From assembly GCA_963965975.1 (NCBI GenBank), contig OZ014416.1, positions 1,674,001-1,738,000 on the forward strand: 64,000 nucleotides of DNA, written 5' to 3'. This document shows, one piece after another, positions 28,671-42,886 of the stretch. The DNA is from Xestospongia bergquistia. Lineage: Eukaryota; Porifera; Demospongiae; Haplosclerida; Petrosiidae. The notes below the pieces were generated by a model, which saw only the letters and a list, made by a program, of their open reading frames with translations, was not told where the DNA came from and made no database searches. Each line of letters opens with the position of its first letter. Within the stretch, counting starts at the first letter, position 1. A program made the position numbers and the translations under genes.

Positions 28671-31600
28671 ATGCAACGTTATAAGGTTAGTAGAGTTCTG
28701 GGTGATGGTACATTTGGAGTAGTGAGTCTGGCCAAAACCACTGACACTGGAGAACTAGTAGCCATCAAAAAGTAAGTATTATTAAGCCTTTAATAAGGGG
28801 TGGAACTCTGATAACTTCCTTAGGATGAAACAAGATTACCGATCATGGGACGAGTGCATGAAATTAAGAGAAGTACAGGTATCTGCTGAATTATTATATG
28901 AAGTTTGAATGAATTGTAAATGATAAATCCATTCTTTCTTGTGTTTAGGTCTTAACAAAGTTGAAACATGCCAACATTGTTAAAGTACGAGAAGTATTCC
29001 GTGAAGACAATAAACTCTATTTTGTCTTTGAATATATGAAACAGAATTTATATGAAATGTTGAAATCAAGGTACCATAATATACTAGGAATAGCTAACGA
29101 GACATATCATAATTTAATGTATAATTATTGGATATTATCACAAATGTATTAGTGTTGCAATACTCATTCGTTCCTGATATTATTGATGTCTCTCTATATA
29201 ACACACTGAGATTTAGAGTTTAGTTAACTTGCTTGATGTCATAGTATGTACAATGTGCTATTGTATAGTTTGTAATAGTAATGTCATTTGGTAATGGTTC
29301 AGTTTAGGAATTTAAGTGCATATAGGGAAGTTAAAGAAACTTATCTCATTACTGTACTACAATTTGCTAATTTTCATATTGTTTTTATCTTGTGTTATTT
29401 CTTCTTGTAGAAACAAACCCTTTCCAGAACATATAGTACGTAATATTATCTACCAGATACTTCAAGCTGTTGTCTACATGCATCGTTATGGTAACAGTTA
29501 CATAAAGAATAACATTGATGTTGATTTTCAGGTGGTATGTGTTGTTGAAACAGCATAGTTGAGATACATACTAGGTTAGAAATGTCCCAGTACATAGTTG
29601 AAATGCCTACTAAGCTAGGAATGTCCTGGCACATAGTTCAAATACCTACTAGGCTAGTAATATCCTGGCACATTTTGTATGTCTTCTTTTATTGTACTTT
29701 TTGTATATAATAAACCCATTCTTTTACTTTTTTTCAGGATATTTCCATCGAGACCTCAAACCAGAGAATGTTCTCTGTCAAGGACCAGAACTTGTGAAGC
29801 TTGCTGACTTTGGACAAGCTCGTGAAATACGTAGTAGACCTCCCTATACTGATTATGTCTCCACTAGATGGTCAGCTGTGCACCACCGACATTGGCTCAT
29901 CATAATATCCATTTATCTCTCTATTGTAACCAGACATGGGGCAAGCACTTGAGTGCTTGTGCTTGAAAGCACTTTAAGCACATTTTTTGGAATGCTTGGA
30001 GGTGCTTTCAAGCATTTATTATATATAAGCATTTATGCTTGTGCTTGTGCTTAAGCACTTTATAGCATTAGTGCTTTAAAGCACTTTATAAGCACTTTTA
30101 AGCACAAAGGCTGCAAGTACTTTGTGCACTTAGCACATCTATTAATACTCTTTTGCTATCAGTCTGTTTATCCATCATTAGCAAATATAACTACAACTGT
30201 GTTGGGAGTTCCTTTATCTTTTTATGTAGTAGAGCAGCTGTTTAGTGTGTCAAGCTAGATCTTTAGGCCAGAGAGATGCCGACTGGTAGATACTATATTC
30301 TATAACTAATGTTTATACGATCTAACAAGAAGTATTTTAAAAGTTGACTTAGATAAAAGAATTGTTTATTTGAAGGACATTTTTTGTCAAAAATGCTTGT
30401 GCTTGTGCTTCAAGCATTTTTTAAGTGCTTGAATTTGTGCTTCAAGCACTTATTTTTTAGAAGCATAAATGCTTGTGCTTGTGCTTAAGCTCTTTTATGA
30501 ATGCTTTAAGTTGTGCTTCAAGCACTTCAGTAAATGCTTGCCCCATGTCTGATTGTAACACTATTTTTACCTCTATTTCTGACTTCATTCCTTTGTATCT
30601 ACCATATTATCTCTCTCTTTCATTCATTCCTCCCTCCTTTCTCTTTCTTTGCCTTCATCCCCTCTCCCTCACTATTTCCTTTTCTTCCCTTTTTTCTCCC
30701 TCCCTCATTTCCATTTCCTTTTCTTCCCTTTTTCTCCCTCCCTCCCACCACACCCCTTCCTTTCTTTCTCAGGTACAGAGCACCTGAAGTACAATTAGGT
30801 TCTACTAATTACAATTCTCCAGTTGACATATGGGCCATAGCATGTATCATGTCTGAAGTGTACACTGGCCGTCCTCTCTTCCCTGGGACTGGTACTATTG
30901 ACCAAGTCTTTAAATTTTGTTCTGTATTAGGAACGCCTACTAAGGTCAGTAGTCAATTCAGTGTTAGGAAAATATTCTACAATGACAAAAGAACTACAAT
31001 GTATGATTTGATCTACTCAAAAAAAAAAGACTTTGAAACCTTTCTATTTTATAAAGTATTTTTGTACAACACTCCATATTAAGAACACCAATTACAAATA
31101 CCTTCTTATATAAAGGTGATAAATTTTGATTTTCCTTTCCAGCTAACTTGGAGTGAAGGAGTTAGTCTTGCATTGGCTATGAAAATTCGTCTTCCTGTAA
31201 TGGTACCCACACCTTTGAGTACTCTTGTCTCCCCAGCAGGAGAGGAAGGCATCAACGTCATGAAGGATATGTTACAATGGGATCCTCGAAAAAGACCTAC
31301 AGCTGCTCAGGTGAGAATAATGAACTGAGTGAATGATGGAATGATGAAGGAACAGATAAGTGGATGGATGATGGCCAAATAGAGTGATTAGTGAATTGAC
31401 TATTGGATTATGCATAGTTCAAGTGAGAGTGTCTCTTGGGATAACACGCTCAATAATGTAATAAAATTATATCATTGAGGTTAATAATAAAGTGATTATG
31501 CTAGCTATGAACTTGGCATACCAAATTATAAAGAATGTCTTTTATTTAATTATAACCACCAGCTCGCTCACGCTAAGAATGTACATACACATCTACTATA

Positions 31601-34057
31601 ACATGTACAGTTACCACAATATGTGATATTTACATGTAATACTAATACAATTATAACAGTTATTATTTATATTTACTACAATTATTTACTAGTACATTAA
31701 TTTTACATGTACTACAATATACAACTATATCCATGAGGTATTTCTACGTTGTTAGGTTCTAAAGCACAAGTATTTTCAAGTCAACCATCACGTAGCCACA
31801 GCTGGACAAACAACTTTTAACACTTCAACATCGGACTTGAGAACATTGAAACCACACGACCAAATTCCCACCCACACACAATCAAAACTATCTAATGATA
31901 CACCCACATTAAAATCCCCTGCTATACCACAAGCTCCTACATCAAATGCATCAATCTCGACAAAATCTAAACCTCAGACCTGGTTTATAAATAGTAAGGA
32001 TGACTTAATGGATTTAAAAAATAATAAGAATGAAAGTGAAATTCTTCACAAAAATTTGATCACCTTGAAGAGCAGAGAAGACAAAGAAATAAAACCAAAT
32101 GACATAAATAAAGATGATAGAAGCAGGAGAGGAGAAGTATTAAAAGAAGAAAGAAAAGTGGAAGAAAGGAGAGAGAACAAAAGGGTTGAAAACCAGCGAG
32201 GAGGCTGGCGAGAGGTAGATAGTCAGGACAGTGGTGTTCAAGCAGATAGTGATGTCCTTCTCAGTGACCACTCCATATTAAAGGCACGACCACAAGCTCC
32301 ACCCACTCAACCATTAGCTTTACCCTTTGCTAATAAAGACACAGTATTAGATCGACAAAATAAAATTCCAGTTTTAAGACGGAAAGATACTTTGCCTAAC
32401 ATTGATAATATTGGTATGGATGGAAAAGAACAGAGTAGGCGGAGACATTGGGTTGCCAAGGAAACAGACAAAATGAGCTTAGATCCAAAACTACTCATAG
32501 AACAGCCTAAGGACAGAGGCGTATGGAAATATGGGCAACCATATGATAATGCCATGACAGAGCAACCCTCTAATAAGAGATTTCGCCAAGTTATTGACAA
32601 GGCAGATGTGACCAATTTCTATTTGGGACGATCTCGCTATTCTCCAATGAGAACAGCCAGCAATAACAAACTGGGTTTTGGTAGCAGTGCTCCACGATTT
32701 CGAGAGGATCCCACTCCAAGTCCTCCTATCAGACGAGGTTGGAGAGAGAGAGGAGAAGATTTGAGAGGAGGGTTGGCACCTGTAAGAGGTCATCCTGTTA
32801 GAGGACGAGAGAGTGGCATTACACAGTGGGGAGGAGGCACAGGTATAATTCATGTGTATTATTAGATGTATAATTCACCACATCATTTATTGATGTCTTC
32901 TGATATAACTTTAGCTCACTGCAATAAGTACATACTACAATAAGGACATACTATAATAAGCACATACTACAGTAAGGACATACTATAATAAGTACATACT
33001 ATAATAAGGACATACTATAATAAGTACATACTATAATAAGGACATACTACAATAAGGACATACTATAATAAGAACATACTATAATAATAAGGACATACTA
33101 TAATTATTACATACTACAATGAGTATATTCCATGGCATAAAATTCCTAGCTAGCACAAGTAACCCTATGACCTAAAAGTAACTGTGTGTATTAGCACACG
33201 CAAGAATATCAGGGTAATTAATTTTCAGAGTGGGTATGGTCAATAATTATCATGCAAAAAGAAAAACCTTGTACATACAGCTGAATATAGTAACATTTTA
33301 AAAAATCAAAAATGTGGAACAGATAACACATTCAATATAATAGAGCAATTAACTCTAGAGTAACCCAAATATGCTAACAAGTAACCTCTAATATTAGGCC
33401 TTGCTATATACTATAATGAACACATACTACAATGAACACATACTACAATGAACACATGCTACATAGATTATATATAATATTACTTTTATAGTAAACTCCT
33501 ACATACCTAGACCAATTAATCTAAAGAAAAATGAACAGCACATTGTACACAAACATATCAAGTCTATTGTAATAGCATGTATTCCTTCCTGTTGTTGTAT
33601 TGATTATGTTTGTTATATGAGACCATCACATACTACATAGTGAGTAGTTTAATGATCTGGCAAATTGATTCCAAAATAGTCTTTGGTCATTCCTACTATA
33701 CAATACAGAGCATGTCTAAGCAGTCAATGTAATAATTCCTTTAATAATAATATTATATTACCCTCTCTAAGTCAAAATTCTTAAAAACAAAATGGAGTAT
33801 GTTTGTTTATTGTTAATAACAGTCTGCTTGCCACACTATGTACATCCTACATACATATGTATGTAGGATGTGTTATCTTAGCACATCTATGGCTATAGTT
33901 ACATAATTATGTTTCAATTAAAATCTTAGGACTTCAACTATCTGGACTAGAGAGACAACAAAAACCATTCAATGCTCCTTTGTTTGGTGGTATAGGCAAC
34001 AGTGGAGTTCTCACTAGAACTGATTGGACAACACGATACAATAAAACAAAGCATTAA
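28671..34057 (+). CDS. MAK/CILK1 (RCK family) serine/threonine kinase, 681 aa
   Basis: Nine exons: 28671-28771, 28824-28878, 28949-29070, 29411-29490, 29738-29870, 30773-30944, 31143-31310, 31756-32842 and 33930-34057; all phases agree and total 682 codons with the stop. The kinase starts [16 protein letters not shown], has Lys33 (VAIKK), [38 protein letters not shown] with the TDY loop of this family, and ends in [13 protein letters not shown] long basic, disordered C-terminal region follows, and the end [14 protein letters not shown] matches the RTDW...KY end of MAK and CILK1. Family members control cilium length and intraflagellar transport turnover at the ciliary tip. Intron 5 hosts a small DNA transposon and intron 8 a tandem repeat. 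Stop codon only 152 bp before the next gene on the same strand. Confidence 0.93.
29931..30551. mobile_element. hAT-like MITE in intron 5 of the MAK/CILK1-type gene
   Basis: Ends are inverted repeats: CAGACATGGGGCAAGCA at the left and its complement at 30535-30551. An exact 8-bp duplication attgtaac flanks it (29923-29930 and 30552-30559). The interior is built of repeated tgcttgtgct and aagcactt words in both orientations, about 620 bp, with no ORF of note. An 8-bp duplication and CAG ends fit the hAT superfamily. Confidence 0.85.
32922..33120. repeat. Tandem repeat of about 16 bp in intron 8 of the MAK/CILK1-type gene
   Basis: About a dozen imperfect copies of acatactataataagg; a few related units (acacatactacaatga) recur at about 33415-33463. 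Confidence 0.85.
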
Positions 34058-34209
34058 AAATAATATATGCTTTTAATAAATCATGTCTAATCATAGATAA
34101 TTAAAATTAAAATTAAAATTATTAAGATTAATTAACTTCTGGTTAATAAAGGCGTTTTCTCTATTTAAAGCGCACTTACTATCAGGAGATTGATGAAGTC
34201 ATAGTCAGG

Positions 34210-37200
34210 ATGGCTGGATGTCGTTATCTATCCAACGAGAAGTTGCAAGGATTTAATTACTATAAAGTTAGCACTGTCTATATATATACTTTAATGTCAG
34301 TAAAGAGGGAATAAAATGTTATATCAGTGTCTAAAGTGTAGGTGTGAATGGACTGTGTTTGTTTATTGTTAATATGGTAGTCATTACATCATTGCTTGTG
34401 TACAAGTGTGGAGTCTGCCTACACACCACATTGTTACTATAAATAGATAATATGTTACTATTTTTAAAAGGTTTAAATTTAGGGCATGGGGATCATTGAT
34501 GATGTAATCATGCTATAGGCAAAAGTCATCTGTAGAAAGACAATTTGCGAATATTAGCATGTCATAAGACTATTACTACAACCCATAGATAGTTCAATGT
34601 CATGTCCTTTTGTCTAATCCCATTTCATCTAAAAGTGTAAAAGGTGAACATAGTTGAGTTTAGGTATCATAAAAGATATAGTACGCTATGGAATGTTTAT
34701 ACTCAAGAGGGTCCTCACGCTAGCAACAATGCTGAAGGATGGCATACAAAGTAAAGGTTCCCAGAAAATTTCATCCCAATATTTATGAAGCAGCGCCATT
34801 TTCAAGTCTGAAGAAACAGCAGCAAAAATCAGTTTAATCCAATTATCAGAAGGAGGACTTCCAAAAAGGAGGAGGAGAAAGTAACAGAATCTTGAGAACA
34901 GACTTTCAACTATAAAAGGAAAATACAAAATAGTAGACTATACATTACCTGAACTTGCATACAGCCACTGAGTTTTATTGTAATTAATATTAATTTAAAA
35001 GTTCATTGAAATCTGGATCATTTCAATTTTAGACAAAATGTGACAATAGTGCATTCTGTTAGACAAAATGGGATTAGACGAAATGGCCATAAACTCATAG
35101 TTCCCATAATGTTATGTATTATCTTATTATTGTATAAGTACATTGATACATATCTTTCATATAGTATAGTTGTATTGACACTAATCCTATCAGTGTCTAC
35201 ATCTTTCAACCTTGGTGGAGAACAGCTGTCAAGGTATGCAAGAAGAAAGTATAGGAAGAAGAATTATTAGTTACTGTCATACTAGTGTGTGTGTATGTGT
35301 GAAGAGGAAGAAGAATTATTAGTTACTGTCACACCAGTAGTGTGTGTGTGTGTGAAGAAGAATGATTTTAGTTACTGTGACACTAGTGTGTGTATGTGAA
35401 TAAGAAATTGAGGAAGAAGAATTATTAGCTACTGTCACACCGGTAGTGTGTGATGAAGAAAGTGAGGAAGAAGTTACCGTGTGACACTAGTGGTGTGTGT
35501 GTGTGTGTGTGTGTTCAGAGAGAGAGAGAGATAGCATTTGTTATATAAATCACATATTTTTATATTATTCTAGATTGTGCCATTATGGGTAGCACCTAAT
35601 CTATTAACTCTAATTGGATTTCTTCTCTTGTTAATTAATTTCCTTTTATTTGCTTATTTTGATTATGACTATAATACCACTGGTAATGACCTTGGTATCC
35701 AAAGAACCCCCATCCCAATGTGGGCGTGGCTATATGTTAGTATTGCACATTTTATTGCTCACACTTTGGATGGTATTGATGGCAAACAAGCTCGTAGAAC
35801 TAACAGTAGTTCACCATTAGGTGAGTTACATAACTACTGCTATAAATGCTATAATTAGAAAAAATCTGTAATTGTCTTAAAAAGTTGACTGTATAACTTA
35901 AATACTGTAGTTACCTATCCTTAAAACAAATAGGTTTTGCTGATTGTCACATCCTTAGAGTATCCTACATAGTGATGTGTGAGTATTTCTATAGTGATAT
36001 ACTCAGTATTACTACATATAAGTACAGTAGGAAGTCACATTTTGCAGTGTATAGTTAATGTTGAGGATCTACGGATGTGGGGATCAGCCTCCAGTCAAAT
36101 AGGCACTTCCTTATAGAAAATGCTTAACTGTTTTTTTTTTGAAGTTGTAAGAGTTTCCTCTTAATACTACTTGCTATAATTGTAACTCAAATTATATTTT
36201 TGCTCAAGTCCAATAATTTTTTTTTACTAGTGCATCCATTATCGTTGCTAAATTTTGTACAATTAAATGCATATATTGTTTGCTAGTCCGAGACTAGATC
36301 TTAGATTCCCTTTGATCAAAAGATGACAATAAATACTGTTTGTCCCTGAGAAAATTTTTTTATTGTAGAGTATGAAATGCTAATTGTATGCTTACCACTT
36401 GGTTTCTTGTAATTGTTTTCTCTGTCACTAAGTCAGTACATCTGGTATACAATGGAGATCAAATTCTAAGCTGCTTACAAGTTCCATCACTCTGATACAA
36501 TAGAGTAGACTGAAGCTGTTCTATCCAATGTTATGGTATATCCATGTTTACAGGATAGGAATGGCATAGCTAAACTTTTATGTAATTTCTTCAGCCTACA
36601 ACATAGAATATTATACTGTCAACATTCAGAGTTGACCTCCAATATAGGATTATTGAGATTTATAGAAATACGTTTAGTTGGAAGTGATCATTGTGACATT
36701 GTCAATTTGTCTTCTAGGTGAGCTGTTTGATCATGGATTAGACAGTATGGGCTGTATTCTTATTCCCTTAACACTTTTCTCTATTGTTGGGCGTGGCAGT
36801 GTGTGGGGAGTCAATCCTAAAGATGGTTACTGGGCTGCTTTAGCAATCATAAGTGGATTCTATCTTTCTCATTGGGAGAAGTATGTTACAGGAACCATGT
36901 GTTTGCCGTGGGCTTATGATACCGGAGAATTTGTAAGGATAGATGAATGGATGAATGGATGGATAAATAGATAAATAGATAGACAGATTGATAAATTATG
37001 AATACATGTATAATTAATTAGTTAATTTATCTAGTTTGTGTTTTAATATGATTATAATGTTAAAAATCCTATAACAAATATTGTTTTAGAAGACACTGAC
37101 TTTACAGTGATATACTGACTTTACAGTGATATACTGACTTTACAGTGATATACTGGCTTTACAGTGATATACTGACTTTACAGTGATATACTGGCTTTAC

Positions 37201-40200
37201 AGTGATATACTGACTTTACAGTGATATACTGGCTTTACAGTGATATACTGGCTTTACAGTGATATACTGACTTTACAGTGATATACTGACTTTACAGTGA
37301 TATACTGGCTTTACAGTGATATACAGGCTTTACAGTGATATACTGACTAGAGCTACAAATGTTGTATAATTACCAGCAGTGTCTGAGGAAGACTATAGCT
37401 ATATAATGCTAGAAATATAGGCAGAAAAGGAAGCTAGTGAGATCCTTCATGCACAATCAACCACCCAATTCATTGGTTACATCAGTGGTTGAAGGGTGTG
37501 CTTTAGTTCCTGTTGTTTTACTTTCAATTGTCACATTAAGCAATAGAATAGAATGGACATGCAGTATGTGTGTGTCCTAAACAATTATAAGACTGCCTGG
37601 TATGCGCAAAGTGCCAGGTGGAACAAAACTGTAATTGAAAAAAACATCCTATAATTGTTATGGAAGATACTAACTTCACAGTGAACACTGACTAGAGCTA
37701 TAAACATTATATAACTAGTAACAGTGTCAGTGGAAGATTAATAGAATAGAATATTAAAAATATAGAAGAACAAGTTAGCGGGATACTTTACGTATTGTCA
37801 GTCACACCCATCGTTGCATCACTTGCAGTTAGGGTTAATAAAATTTATTGGTTGCTATATGCACCTGCAGTTAAAGGTGTGGTTTTATTTCATATATAAC
37901 TCAAAAATCACATGAAACAAAACAATGAAAATATACGTAATCCATTACATACATAACATGTGGTCCAAAACAGTTATAGGACCTCCTGGAATGTGCAATG
38001 TGCCAGGTGGAAAAAATTATAGCCAAATTCTTCCAAACCTCAAAGTAGTTATTAAATTCAAGTTATACATTTTGATGCTAGTAATTTCAATAGTATCTAG
38101 TACAGAAGAAGTACTACCTTGTACATGTGCTAAATACCACGTTACTGGGATGCTATCAATTAGGAATCTTATAACTATAATTTTGAATTAAAGTGGGTGC
38201 GGCATCAATTATATATAGATATCCCTACATAATAGATGTAACATTACTGGTATTAATTAATTTATGAGTGAGTATTCGATACTAGACAATTTAAATATAG
38301 TATCAAAATATTACGTATTATGGTATTATGACTGTAGTTTGTATGAAAGTAATTATGTCACATGCAAGATGATTATAGTTTTGAGAAATAAATTAACTTC
38401 AAAAATAAATTTATGATGTTATGTATTGAAAAAAATTGTATAAAAAATGAGAATAAACTTACAATTTTTTTAAATTTATATTTAATTTTATTTTAGATCT
38501 GTGTCTTTCTCTATTCTATAACTGGTATTTTTGGAACGCAACTTTTTCAATTTAATATAATACCTGGTTGGAACCCTGCACGAATCTTTAGATATGGAAT
38601 AATCAGTACGTTATTGATATTAATAATGAATGGATGGTGAGATAAGTAAATTAATGAAGAATAGAGAGAAAAGCAGACAGTTGTCTCAAGTATTTCTCTG
38701 AAGTACAAATCAATCTGTTTGTATTCAAGAAATGTACTAGTGTAGGAGCCTTTTTTACTCCACAAGCGATATAACTATTCCTGTGAATATATTTAAACTC
38801 TATTTCTCTTTGTAGTTGGGTTTTTCTTGACAATACCAAGTACGCTTAACAATGTTTATCAAGCATTGAAGTCATCTTCCAAGTAAGATGTGATGTCATA
38901 TGATATAAATCTCATTTCCTCCTCTTACTACATGTTGTTTAAATAGTTGGTTTTAGATATTTGTGTGTTAGTAATTACTTGGTTATCATACCTTATCAAG
39001 CAATATTCATAACAAAGCAATAAACAAACAGTCTTTATCACTTTATTTATGTTGTGTTTAACTAGTTAATATGTTTGCTATTTGTACCATATAAGAGAAA
39101 AGTTGACAAATTGTTTCCAAAATGGTAATTGATGAGTTAAATTGTCAATTAGTGTGTTAAGAAATAAATGGAATAATTATAAAATTTGGCAGCAAAAATC
39201 AGTTAATTTGCCAAATTTTCTACTAAGTGGAATAACAGGTTCATACAATATAAGTGGAATAACATTATAACAAGTGGAATAACTGTCTATACATTATTAA
39301 CAAGTGGAATAACTGTCTATACATTATTAACAAGTGGAATAACTTTCTATACATTATAACAAGTGGAATAACTGTCTATACATTATAACAAGCATTACAA
39401 GTACTGTGTTCAGTCAGAGTAATAGTTTAAATTGAGACATCATGTCACACCATTAGGTGTAAATGTTCGACATGTGTGTATATACACACACCTTTGCTAA
39501 TCAATACAGATATATTAGGGGTGTGGCTCTTTATGCCAACAATCCATTAAAGAAAATAACTTGTGTGTAACATAAAATAATATAATATTTATTTTATTGT
39601 AGTTTTGATCAAAGGAGTACAGTAAGTGTCACTGTCTCAACATCATCTTCATCTCCTCCTCCCTCACATGGTGGACGTTCATTTTTCACTCTCATCTCTC
39701 CATTTTTTTCCTTTTTCACTTTCTTTTCGTTGTTCACATTCTGGACTTTCTTCTCACCTACCAGTATTATTGATCGAGACCCTCGTTTATATATGCTCAC
39801 AGTGGGTGTGGTCTTCTCTAATGTTGTTGTGAGTCAATTTTTATTGTAATAAATTAAAAATACAATTTTGACCTTTTGACCTTATCAAATATGATGTGTG
39901 AATGTACATTGATGTGTCTCTTGTAAGTTTTCTAAAAATTCACCACAAAGTGTAATTTTTACAGTTGAGTTCTAGAGGTTAAATCAAGGAATTCCTTTTC
40001 ACAATTTTTGACAAAAGAGGATGTTCCTCAATATATTTAAAAGATGTCTTTAGATTTTGAGTTTATTGAGCTGTAAGTTGTATTACAAGTGGAAAATAAA
40101 TCTGTTGTTTTAAGGATGAGTATTCAGAGAGGATTGAAGAATTTGAATTTTTAAAGAATTTTCCCAGCATTATCAATTATGGGTGCTTTGATTTTTACGA

Positions 40201-42632
40201 CTTCCTTAGTAAGGTCTAAAATTTGCAAATTAAATTCCATCTTAAGTTGAATTGAAGGTGATTTGGAAAAATTAATGCATGCTAAAATTAAAATAACTCC
40301 ATCAAGTAGACTCAAGTAGACTTATATGATGTACATGTACATGTATATTGTTATAATCTTAGATTTCCACCTCTTATAATGACTTCTTAGAATCGATATC
40401 GTCTGTTTTATTGTTATGATAGATATCAGATAATATATTCCTTAAGATGACATTTCCCATCCTCTAAATATAATATATGACCAAACAATCAAAACATGTC
40501 TGTTTTATTATAACACTTGAAACAATAAATGGGTGGAGAATAAAAACACACAGACGCATTTGGTATAGATCCAGGTGCTTCATAATCTGCATAGTTTTTT
40601 CGTCTGGTACGCTACCTAACCACAGAGGTGTATAATAACCAATGAATATTATTACTTTACTGTGAATTGGGTGTAACTAATAAAAGCTTCTTTATGACTG
40701 TAATAAGATTGAAAAATTGTTAGATTTTTTAAAATGTATCCTTGTTTTGTGTTAGGAATATCATAACATTATCATTTCCTAAATAATACATAATATCATG
40801 TCATGTCCCTTTTTGTCATGTATTTTAAGGAACTGATGCACAATATAACTTTACTTGAACTTAAGAAAAAATGTTCTTCACCAGACCCCTCATTTTTGCC
40901 AATTTTCAGTCCTAATCTACATATACCATATTCAGAAAAATTAAATTTAACCCTGGCCTGTTAACACAAGCGTGAAACTATTAGATTAATTGAGACCACT
41001 AAACATATCCTGTTAAGATAGGACTGTAGCTACAGATGTTTGTATAATGTATATATAGTTGTGATAATTATCACGTCAGACATAGTAGGTAGTTCTTTCC
41101 AATATCACCCATTTTCTTACATATAGTATTACTATCTATACTGCTATTAGATATATATAATAATTAATATAGTACTATGTTGTGAATGTATTCACAATTG
41201 AAGCCTTTAAAATGTTTAAAATAATGGTTTATCTAAAAATGTTTTTGTAAAACAGGAATATCAACCTTTAGGCTATAGATAAGGTGCTAATGATTATATA
41301 AAATTGTTTATTAATACTATAATAGACACATCATGTGACATTAGTACTATAATCATAACAGTTATATATACTATAAATTGTTGGGATTTTTCTGCAGTAG
41401 GAATAGTACCCCTGCCCTAACCAGAAGGCAGTCCTTTAGTAGCCACAACAAAAATGAGAATTGATTTTATAGCTGGGGTATTTATATAAGAACAACTTTT
41501 AGACTTAACCAATATATACTGGGTATGTTATTTGTAATAGTTTTATCAACCAACAATTCTGATATCAGTAGTTGGATAAGTTAGAGTTCTTTTTTGTAGT
41601 GTTCTTATTTTGTGAGAAGAGAACATGATGTTACTAAAGCCTGTGTTTTAAGTAGACTGCAGTCTGATTGTATTTTTTGCTTGCTCCTGTATTAGCTAAA
41701 TTGAGACATTGTTACTTGTCATGTGTTTCAGATCTTTTACAATTTAGCATCTTCAAATGCATACAATGTGTCATTACAATATCACTGTTATGTATTACTT
41801 TTTATGGTAGTGTACCAGAATCTAACTAACTTGATTATGAATTATTCATATGGGACTGAGATAGTGCAAAGTCTGCATTTTCTCAAGTTAATATGCACCT
41901 GTTTAACATGTGCTAAACATGACATGATTCCATATTGTATGGTTTCAATGTTTGAAGTTGTGATAGTGGAATGGTATAGGTTGATAGCCTCTGTCTAGTC
42001 CTACCCTCCAACAATAAACTCTAATCCAGAAACTTGAAACTTGATGCTTCTCTAATATTGTCATTTGGTCCCTTGGCACCTGTCTGTTATTTATTGATTG
42101 TTTCATTTCTCTCTCTCTCTCTCTCTCTCTCTCTGTCAGTGTCGTCTTATTATTGCTCAAATGTCTGGTCATAATGCTGACCTCTTCAACTTTCTCTTCA
42201 TTCCTGTTGCAATGACAATTGGAATCTCCTTTTATCAACCACAATATGAATTAATAGCAATGTATGGTTTATTGGTGGTTGTGGTTTTAGCTCATTTACA
42301 CTTTGGAGCATCTGTGGTGAGTGATTTATATAATAAATAGAGGAATAGTTGGAGTAATGTATATATGAAAATTGAGTAGGTAATAAACAGATGGAGTCCA
42401 TCTGTCTCTCTTTCATCTGGAACCAAACTGTCTGTCAACTCATTAGAGTAGCAGATTAATTATTAATTATAATATATGTTTAGTTAGCTATAATTAAGGG
42501 TAACCTATTATATTTATGCCAATGAACCTTTCCTATTTGCACTTGGAGAGAATTTTTCTTCTTCTCTAGGTCATTGAGTTATGTAATCATTTCAATATTT
42601 ATGCCTTTTCTCTGAGCAAGCCAATTCATTAA
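34210..42632 (+). CDS. Ethanolaminephosphotransferase 1 homologue (CDP-alcohol phosphotransferase), 409 aa
   Basis: Nine exons: 34210-34266, 35165-35233, 35574-35820, 36718-36932, 38497-38605, 38816-38882, 39603-39828, 42140-42316 and 42570-42632; phases agree and total 410 codons. Starts MAGCRYLSNEKLQGFNYYK; YSCIDTNPISVY is typical of SELENOI/EPT1. The catalytic CDP-alcohol phosphotransferase motif is complete: D111-G112-x2-A115-R116-x8-G125-x3-D129-x3-D133. Several hydrophobic membrane segments (e.g. NLLTLIGFLLLLINFLLFAY). It would transfer phosphoethanolamine from CDP-ethanolamine to diacylglycerol or alkyl-acylglycerol in ER/Golgi membranes. The C-terminus ends FSLSKPIH: the selenocysteine-containing tail of vertebrate SELENOI (after FSLRKPNSD) is absent. 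A loop with serine/proline and Phe-rich text (exon 7) is longer than in human. Introns carry tandem repeats. Confidence 0.93.
35234..35530. repeat. Degenerate repeats in intron 2 of the ethanolaminephosphotransferase gene
   Basis: Four to five units of gaagaattattagttactgt followed by cacactagtgtgtgtg, ending in a (GT)n and (GA)n tract just before exon 3. Confidence 0.7.
37097..37343. repeat. Minisatellite, 13 copies of a 19-bp unit
   Basis: Unit tgactttacagtgatatac, with tggc and one tatacaggc variant; 247 bp is exactly 13 units. Lies in intron 4 of the ethanolaminephosphotransferase gene. Confidence 0.95.
39251..39391. repeat. Tandem repeat of about 30 bp, four to five copies
   Basis: Unit aacaagtggaataactgtct then atacattatt; intron 6 of the ethanolaminephosphotransferase gene. 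Confidence 0.85.
42109..42134. repeat. (CT)n tract serving as polypyrimidine tract of exon 8
   Basis: Pure CT repeat directly before the CAG acceptor at 42139 of the ethanolaminephosphotransferase gene. Confidence 0.85.
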
Positions 42633-42832
42633 TGAGGTACTCTTAAAAAGATTAGCAAATTCTTTTAGTATAAACTATTTGAGATTTAATATTAAGTGAG
42701 TGTGATATTTATTATTAGCAATAAGAACAATATTTTAATTATTAATCGATATTTTATACTTAATATTAACAAGGTATATTTTGTAGATACAAAATGTTTA
42801 CTGGAATATGAATAAATATGGATGGGTGTGGG

Positions 42833-42833
42833 T

Positions 42834-42876
<43 letters not shown>

Positions 42877-42886
42877 GGTGGGTGTG
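42833..42886. repeat. (GT)n/(GGGT)n microsatellite
   Basis: About 15 GT units flanked by gggtgggt. Confidence 0.92.

Noticed and set aside
30473-30787. Plus-strand ORF rich in Ser/Leu/Pro before kinase exon 6
   Set aside because: Translation of the MITE end and the long polypyrimidine tract; coding starts at 30773 after the CAG acceptor.
34686-35270. Minus- and plus-strand ORFs around 34686-34928 and 35018-35270
   Set aside because: They overlap intron 1 and exon 2 of the phosphotransferase gene; the real coding part is only 35165-35233.
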